Source: Bacteroidetes bacterium UBA1860
GTDB lineage: Bacteria > Bacteroidota > Rhodothermia > Balneolales > Balneolaceae
Length of the DNA stretch: 9,324 nt
Direction: 5' to 3'
Assembly: GCA_002338335.1 (NCBI GenBank)
Contig: DDIC01000004.1
Location: forward strand, 31,216-40,539
A program made the position numbers and the translations under genes. A model generated the notes under the pieces. It had not been told where the DNA came from, made no database searches, and worked only from the letters and a program-made list of their open reading frames with translations. This document shows positions 6,297 through 9,324 of the stretch, piece by piece (position 1 is the first letter of the stretch; every line of letters starts with the position of its first letter).

Positions 6297-7106
6297 TTGA
6301 ATACGCTTTGGACCATACAATACGACGGGACCGAATATAACGGTTGGCAACGCCAACCAGTTCAGGAAGGAGTCAAAACTATTGAAGGGACGCTGGAAGA
6401 GGTCGTTGGGATTATTTTGCAGCGAAAAGTAGAGATGATTGGGCAAGGCAGAACCGATGCGGGAGTGCATGCATTAGGGCAAACATCGCATTGTGCTCTT
6501 GAGCCTGAAACCAATGTGAAGCAACTCATGTACTCAGTGAACCAAATGTTGCCCGATGATATTCGAGTCGTCTCTGTGGAGCAGGTTGATCCAGATACCC
6601 ATGCTCGATTTGACGCGACAACTCGCACCTATGAGTATCACATCACGACAGAACCCCATGTGATGAAGCAACGATTTGCGATGTTTGCCCCATGGCTTGA
6701 TGAGCCTGCGATTCGCCGTTTGCAAAACATGGCAAAAGCGATTCAAAAGATGGAGGACTTTGCCAAGTTTGCCAAAATGGATGAGGATACAGGGACTCGT
6801 TGTGCGATCCTTCAATCAGAATGGCAATGGTCAGGCTCGGATGTGGTCTTTCGAGTGGAGGCCAACCGTTTTTTACGCCACATGGTGCGTAGATTGGTAG
6901 GGACGATGATTGACTTTGCCTCGCTTGATGATGGCGATCGACTCTTCAACTATTTTCTAGATCCGTCCAAGGCCTCGCCCAGTGATCTTGCCTCCATGCC
7001 AAAACATGCTACGACCGCAGAAGCCAAAGGGCTCGTTTTAACCCACGTCAAATACATTGCGTTGAAGAATCCTCACCCCAAATATTCAGTAGAAGGTCTA
7101 GTGTGA
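6297..7106 (+). CDS. truA: tRNA pseudouridine(38-40) synthase TruA
   Basis: Converts uridines at positions 38-40 of the tRNA anticodon stem-loop to pseudouridine. The 269 residues match family length. Visible motifs: IQYDGTEYNGWQRQP (7-21), the catalytic loop GRTDAGVHALGQ (51-62, Asp54), RTYEYHI (110-116, conserved Tyr112) and the RNA-binding FLRHMVRRLVGTM (192-204). The usual C-terminal APPxGL turn reads TTAEAKGL (239-246), slightly divergent. The start is TTG at 6297, which gives the expected short N-terminus (MNTLWTIQYDG); no ATG or GTG lies closer, and no Shine-Dalgarno site is seen. It follows the DUF5683-like gene after 23 bases, probably in the same operon. Its stop codon lies in the first unit of a 12-base repeat array. 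Confidence 0.96.
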   Translation: MNTLWTIQYDGTEYNGWQRQPVQEGVKTIEGTLEEVVGIILQRKVEMIGQGRTDAGVHALGQTSHCALEPETNVKQLMYSVNQMLPDDIRVVSVEQVDPDTHARFDATTRTYEYHITTEPHVMKQRFAMFAPWLDEPAIRRLQNMAKAIQKMEDFAKFAKMDEDTGTRCAILQSEWQWSGSDVVFRVEANRFLRHMVRRLVGTMIDFASLDDGDRLFNYFLDPSKASPSDLASMPKHATTAEAKGLVLTHVKYIALKNPHPKYSVEGLV

Positions 7107-7154
7107 GGTTTAATGTGAGATTCACTGTGGGATAAGTGGCGAGATTCATAGTTG
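7095..7154 (+). repeat. Degenerate 12-base tandem repeat spanning the truA stop
   Basis: Five 12-base units run back to back: GGTCTAGTGTGA (7095), GGTTTAATGTGA (7107), GATTCACTGTGG (7119), GATAAGTGGCGA (7131) and GATTCATAGTTG (7143). Units 1 and 2 share 10 of 12 bases, units 2 and 3 share 8, and units 3 and 5 share 9; unit 4 is weak. The first unit encodes the last residues and stop of TruA (GLV-stop), and the second would encode GLM-stop. The array ends at the -35 box of the tRNA promoter. Confidence 0.65.
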
Positions 7155-7183
7155 ACACGTGTCACGCAAAGCACGTATATTTG
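7152..7183 (+). promoter_or_regulatory. Promoter of the tRNA-Asn gene
   Basis: TTGACA (7152-7157) is a perfect sigma70 -35 box. TATATTTG (7176-7183) contains TATATT after an 18-base spacer and also exactly matches the Bacteroidota -7 element TAnnTTTG, with 21 bases between it and the TTG of the -33 element. Transcription would start near 7190, about ten bases before the tRNA, leaving a short 5' leader. Confidence 0.8.
7153..7164. promoter_or_regulatory. Perfect 12-base palindrome over the -35 box
   Basis: TGACACGTGTCA is its own reverse complement and covers five of the six bases of the TTGACA box. A dimeric regulator bound here would block RNA polymerase. Operator function is inferred from symmetry and position only; the palindrome could be coincidental. 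Confidence 0.35.
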
Positions 7184-7199
7184 ATGTTCTTATTGATAT

Positions 7200-7274
7200 T
7201 CCTCGGTAGCTCAGTGGTAGAGCAATCGGCTGTTAACCGATTGGTCGCTGGTTCGAATCCAGCCCGGGGAGCCA
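7200..7274 (+). tRNA. tRNA-Asn (anticodon GTT)
   Basis: A complete cloverleaf can be drawn. The acceptor stem TCCTCGG pairs with CCGGGGA (7264-7270) with one T-G wobble. The D stem is GCTC/GAGC (7209-7223). The anticodon stem ATCGG/CCGAT encloses the loop CTGTTAA, with anticodon GTT at 7232-7234. The variable loop is TGGTC, and the T arm GCTGG/CCAGC has loop TTCGAAT. The discriminator is G7271, and the 3' CCA is encoded (7272-7274). It lies downstream of truA with its own strong promoter. No intrinsic terminator with a T-run is evident before the converging gene that ends at 7298. Confidence 0.97.
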
Positions 7275-7297
7275 CTCCTGAAAAGCCGCAGAGTTAT

Positions 7298-8164
7298 TCA
7301 TGCCACGCGGTGCCCCTTGGCTGCTTCTAGCATGATAAACCAATCAGGCAGTGAAATCTCAATCTGTGTAGCCTTTGTAGCAAGCTCGAGTCGTTCTTCT
7401 GAAGTGGTCCCAACGACAGGAGTAATCTGTGCAGGATGCTTCATAATCCATGTCAGCAGGAGTTGATCCTCCGTGGCTCTGTATTTATCACACAGTGGCT
7501 CAAGGGCTTTGCGAATGCGAGCTTGCACCTCCCCAGATTCTTTAAAAACATTCCCCAATGGACTCCAGGCCATGGCGCCAATGCCAGTAGCCACCATCAT
7601 ATCGAGCGTGCCGTCTGTCATTGGAGCGTCGTGAGTCAGGCTACATTCGAGCTGATTCCAGTCTAGGTCCACTTGAGTTTGAAGAAGCGCAAGTTGCGAA
7701 GGGGTAAAATTGGAGACACCAAAGTTGTGGATTTTGCCTTCATCCTTGAGCATCGCCACGATGTCACCCATCTCATGAGGATCCATCAAAGGACTTGGGC
7801 GGTGAATCAGCAATACATCTAGGTACTCTGTCTGGAGATGTCGCAGTGAAGCCTCCACACTTTGGCGAATATGTTCGGATGTGGTGTTATAGTGCTTGAC
7901 CGTCAGCGGGCGTTCCTCGCAGGGATATTGAATGCCACACTTAGTGACAAATTGCACCGATGATCGATCTACGGACGCATGTGCAAAGGCCTTGCCAAAT
8001 TCTGCCTCGGTGGTATACCCTCCATAGATGTCGGCGTGGTCAAATGTCGTAATACCCAATGAGGTGGCATGCTCGATGAGGGATTGCATCTGATCTGTGG
8101 AAAAACCCTTCCCCCATGCACCCCACGTCATCGTCCCTGAAATGATTCTCGAAAGTTGATTCAT
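7298..8164 (-). CDS. Aldo/keto reductase, YdhF-like
   Basis: NADPH-dependent cytoplasmic oxidoreductase of the aldo/keto reductase superfamily; the physiological substrate cannot be told from sequence. The ATG at 8162-8164 gives 288 residues; a TTG just before it would add one. Numbered from that TTG, the catalytic tetrad is visible: Asp43 and Tyr48 in TFDHADIYGGY, Lys76 in VTKCGIQY and His122 in LIHRPSPLMDP. KIHNFGVSNFTPSQLALLQ (145-163), AMAWSPLGN (198-206) and the late PVVGTTSEERL segment are family hallmarks. HADIYGGY, KCGI, LIHRPxPLMD and FGVSNFTPxQ closely resemble E. coli YdhF as I recall it. The gene is transcribed toward the tRNA-Asn gene, ending 23 bases from it, and diverges from the esterase gene. 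Confidence 0.95.
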   Translation of the reverse strand: MNQLSRIISGTMTWGAWGKGFSTDQMQSLIEHATSLGITTFDHADIYGGYTTEAEFGKAFAHASVDRSSVQFVTKCGIQYPCEERPLTVKHYNTTSEHIRQSVEASLRHLQTEYLDVLLIHRPSPLMDPHEMGDIVAMLKDEGKIHNFGVSNFTPSQLALLQTQVDLDWNQLECSLTHDAPMTDGTLDMMVATGIGAMAWSPLGNVFKESGEVQARIRKALEPLCDKYRATEDQLLLTWIMKHPAQITPVVGTTSEERLELATKATQIEISLPDWFIMLEAAKGHRVA

Positions 8165-8167
8165 CAA

Positions 8168-8185
8168 GGTATATTAATGGTATAT
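8168..8185. repeat. GGTATAT direct repeat in divergent gap
   Basis: Two exact GGTATAT copies (8168-8174 and 8179-8185) are separated by TAAT, giving an 11-base period, about one helical turn. They fill most of the gap between the divergent aldo/keto reductase (start 8164) and esterase (8194) genes. This could be a regulator site on one DNA face or simply AT-rich promoter sequence. No clear TAnnTTTG promoter element is seen for either gene. Confidence 0.35.
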
Positions 8186-8193
8186 CAGGACGA

Positions 8194-9156
8194 ATGCACA
8201 TGCTTAACCAACAATCAAAATTTATGTCAAGACGTCATCATAACATCGTAGGATGCTTTACACTCTTACTCACTTTGTTACTCTTTGCACAGCCGCATCA
8301 AACGTTTGCCCAACATGGTACAACCCACACCAACAACTCGATTTCGAGCGAGATTTTGGGCCAAGAGGTGCCTTACAGTGTCTATTTACCACCAAGTTAT
8401 CACACAAGTGAGCGCCCTTACCCAGTTCTTTATCTTCTGCATGGGGCGGATGGGAATTACCTTGATTGGGTCTATTTTGGGGACGTTCAACACATCGCAG
8501 ATGAGGCGTTCAACGACCCATCCATTCCAGAGATGATTATCGTGATGCCAGATGGGTTTGTAGACATCTATTATCAGAATCAATACGACGGATCTCTGGA
8601 TTACGAAGACTTTTTTGTGGAAGAATTTATCCCAGAAATCGAACAGACCTATCGAACGATGGCGCAGCAGGAGCCCCTTTATCCCGATGGTCAATACCGG
8701 TCCATCTCGGGACTCTCCATGGGTGGCTATGGTGCGATGTATTACACCCTGAAATATCCACAAATGTTTTCTAGTGCCTATTCCATGAGTGGTGCATTTT
8801 TGAGTCCAAATACACAGTTCCCATCGTCGTACAACGAGGACGATGTGAACGAGAGGTTTGAATCGATTGGGGGGCCTATGGTAAATGGGGTCTACCAGAA
8901 TTTTGACCAAAACACCATTCAAACGCTTTCAGAGACGTTTCCAGAGGATCAAATCCCGATGTTGCCCGTGCTCTATATAGACTGTGGCGATGACGATTGG
9001 CTCTTACCCGATAATCTTGAAGTATTTGACATCATGAGGGATCGTGGATTCAATGTCGAGCTTCGAATCAACGATGGCGGCCACACCCAAGAGTATTGGA
9101 GAGCCGCCTTGCCAAAAGCGATCCGTGTGGCAGGGCATTCTTTTAGGGGGTGGTGA
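8194..9156 (+). CDS. Secreted alpha/beta-hydrolase esterase (esterase D family)
   Basis: Serine hydrolase exported from the cytoplasm; substrate unknown, probably carboxylic esters such as acyl or feruloyl groups. It has 320 residues from the first ATG. Nearby ATGs at 8200 and 8224 are possible starts; AGGA at 8187-8190 is better spaced for 8200. The signal peptide core is CFTLLLTLLLFA (21-32), with probable cleavage near TFAQ (37-40). Family motifs follow: VYLPPSYHTSERPYPVLYLL, then HGADGN (83-88, oxyanion region), IIVMPDG (115-121), the nucleophile elbow GLSMGGYG (173-180, Ser175), DCGDDDWL (263-270, probable catalytic Asp268) and GGHTQEYWR (295-303, His297). The triad is complete. It is divergent from the aldo/keto reductase across a 29-base gap. 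Confidence 0.92.
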   Translation: MHMLNQQSKFMSRRHHNIVGCFTLLLTLLLFAQPHQTFAQHGTTHTNNSISSEILGQEVPYSVYLPPSYHTSERPYPVLYLLHGADGNYLDWVYFGDVQHIADEAFNDPSIPEMIIVMPDGFVDIYYQNQYDGSLDYEDFFVEEFIPEIEQTYRTMAQQEPLYPDGQYRSISGLSMGGYGAMYYTLKYPQMFSSAYSMSGAFLSPNTQFPSSYNEDDVNERFESIGGPMVNGVYQNFDQNTIQTLSETFPEDQIPMLPVLYIDCGDDDWLLPDNLEVFDIMRDRGFNVELRINDGGHTQEYWRAALPKAIRVAGHSFRGW

Positions 9157-9236
9157 AGTCAGGCGTACTCCGACGGGGGCATGAGGTTTAAGGGAAGTAT
9201 TGCACAGTTTGAGAAAACTCAGCCCTTGCTAGAGAC

Positions 9237-9324
9237 TCAATGCACATGCACGACCCTGCGTCGATTCCTCCACTGAATGTATTGGCGTCCAAAGAAAAAC
9301 CACAGCCACACCATGATCCACCAG
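9237..9324 (-). CDS. Possible C-terminal fragment of a membrane protein
   Basis: On the minus strand, a frame open from the window edge encodes 28 residues before a TGA at 9237-9239. They read WWIMVWLWFFFGRQYIQW then RNRRRVVHVH. A hydrophobic aromatic stretch followed by an Arg-rich end is typical of a last membrane helix with a cytoplasmic tail. A second minus-strand frame is also open across this stretch but gives an unconvincing peptide. The fragment is too short to assign a family, and the gene would extend beyond the window. Confidence 0.4.
   Translation of the reverse strand, partial: WWIMVWLWFFFGRQYIQWRNRRRVVHVH

Noticed and set aside
7268..7278. GGAG-CCA-CTCC hairpin at the tRNA 3' end
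   Set aside because: A four-pair stem with a three-base loop that competes with the acceptor stem; no T-run follows, so it is not a terminator.
7136..7330. Plus-strand open frame of 64 codons across the tRNA region
   Set aside because: It contains the whole tRNA-Asn gene and its promoter, and the predicted peptide is a translation of the tRNA.
8386..8922. 178-codon minus-strand frame opposite the esterase
   Set aside because: It lies wholly within a gene with a complete catalytic triad and has no recognisable domain; it is a shadow of the esterase.
9205..9218. AGTTT-GAGA-AAACT hairpin after the esterase
   Set aside because: The stem is short and AT-rich, with no T-run following; not convincing as a terminator.
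9157..9236. Spacer after the esterase gene
   Set aside because: No RNA gene, promoter consensus or coding frame with support was found.

Overview
This window is ordinary-looking chromosomal DNA from a Gram-negative bacterium, most likely in the Bacteroidota/Rhodothermota/Balneolota group. The clues are a tRNA promoter matching the Bacteroidota pattern (TTG, then TATATTTG 21 bases further on), mostly weak or absent Shine-Dalgarno sites with many ATGA/TTGA gene overlaps, a cytochrome c maturation set with the CxxxY type of CcmE, and a secreted DUF5683-like protein. The lineage is inferred, not proven. No mobile element, CRISPR array or phage gene is visible.

Layout. Positions 2-412 hold the 3' end of an unrecognised gene that overlaps dut (dUTPase, 409-867) by four bases. 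A convergent minus-strand gene (902-1447) encodes a small one-helix membrane protein with a PH-like region and a C-terminal SHOCT motif. An 84-base divergent gap separates it from a tight plus-strand cluster: ccmC (1532-2242), a ccmD-like gene (2235-2543), ccmE (2540-2938), ccmF (2935-5547), a DUF5683-like exported protein (5548-6273) and truA (6297-7106). A run of degenerate 12-base repeats covers the truA stop codon and runs up to the promoter of a tRNA-Asn(GTT) gene (7200-7274). A convergent minus-strand aldo/keto reductase (7298-8164) follows, then a divergent secreted esterase (8194-9156), and finally what looks like the C-terminus of a membrane protein on the minus strand running off the window (9237-9324).

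How the genes work together. CcmC, CcmD, CcmE and CcmF are the heme-handling part of System I cytochrome c maturation. CcmC, with CcmD, loads heme onto the periplasmic chaperone CcmE, and CcmF joins that heme to apocytochrome c. All key histidines of CcmC and CcmF are present, while CcmE carries cysteine in place of the usual heme-binding histidine. The transporter genes ccmA/ccmB and the thiol-handling genes ccmG/ccmH are not in the window. truA, the tRNA gene and dut are housekeeping genes. The aldo/keto reductase and the esterase share a short divergent control region containing a direct repeat.

I found no convincing new multi-gene system. The most interesting points are the variant cytochrome c maturation set (cysteine CcmE, enlarged CcmF, altered WWD motifs), the 12-base repeat array at the end of truA, and the perfect palindrome over the -35 box of the tRNA promoter.
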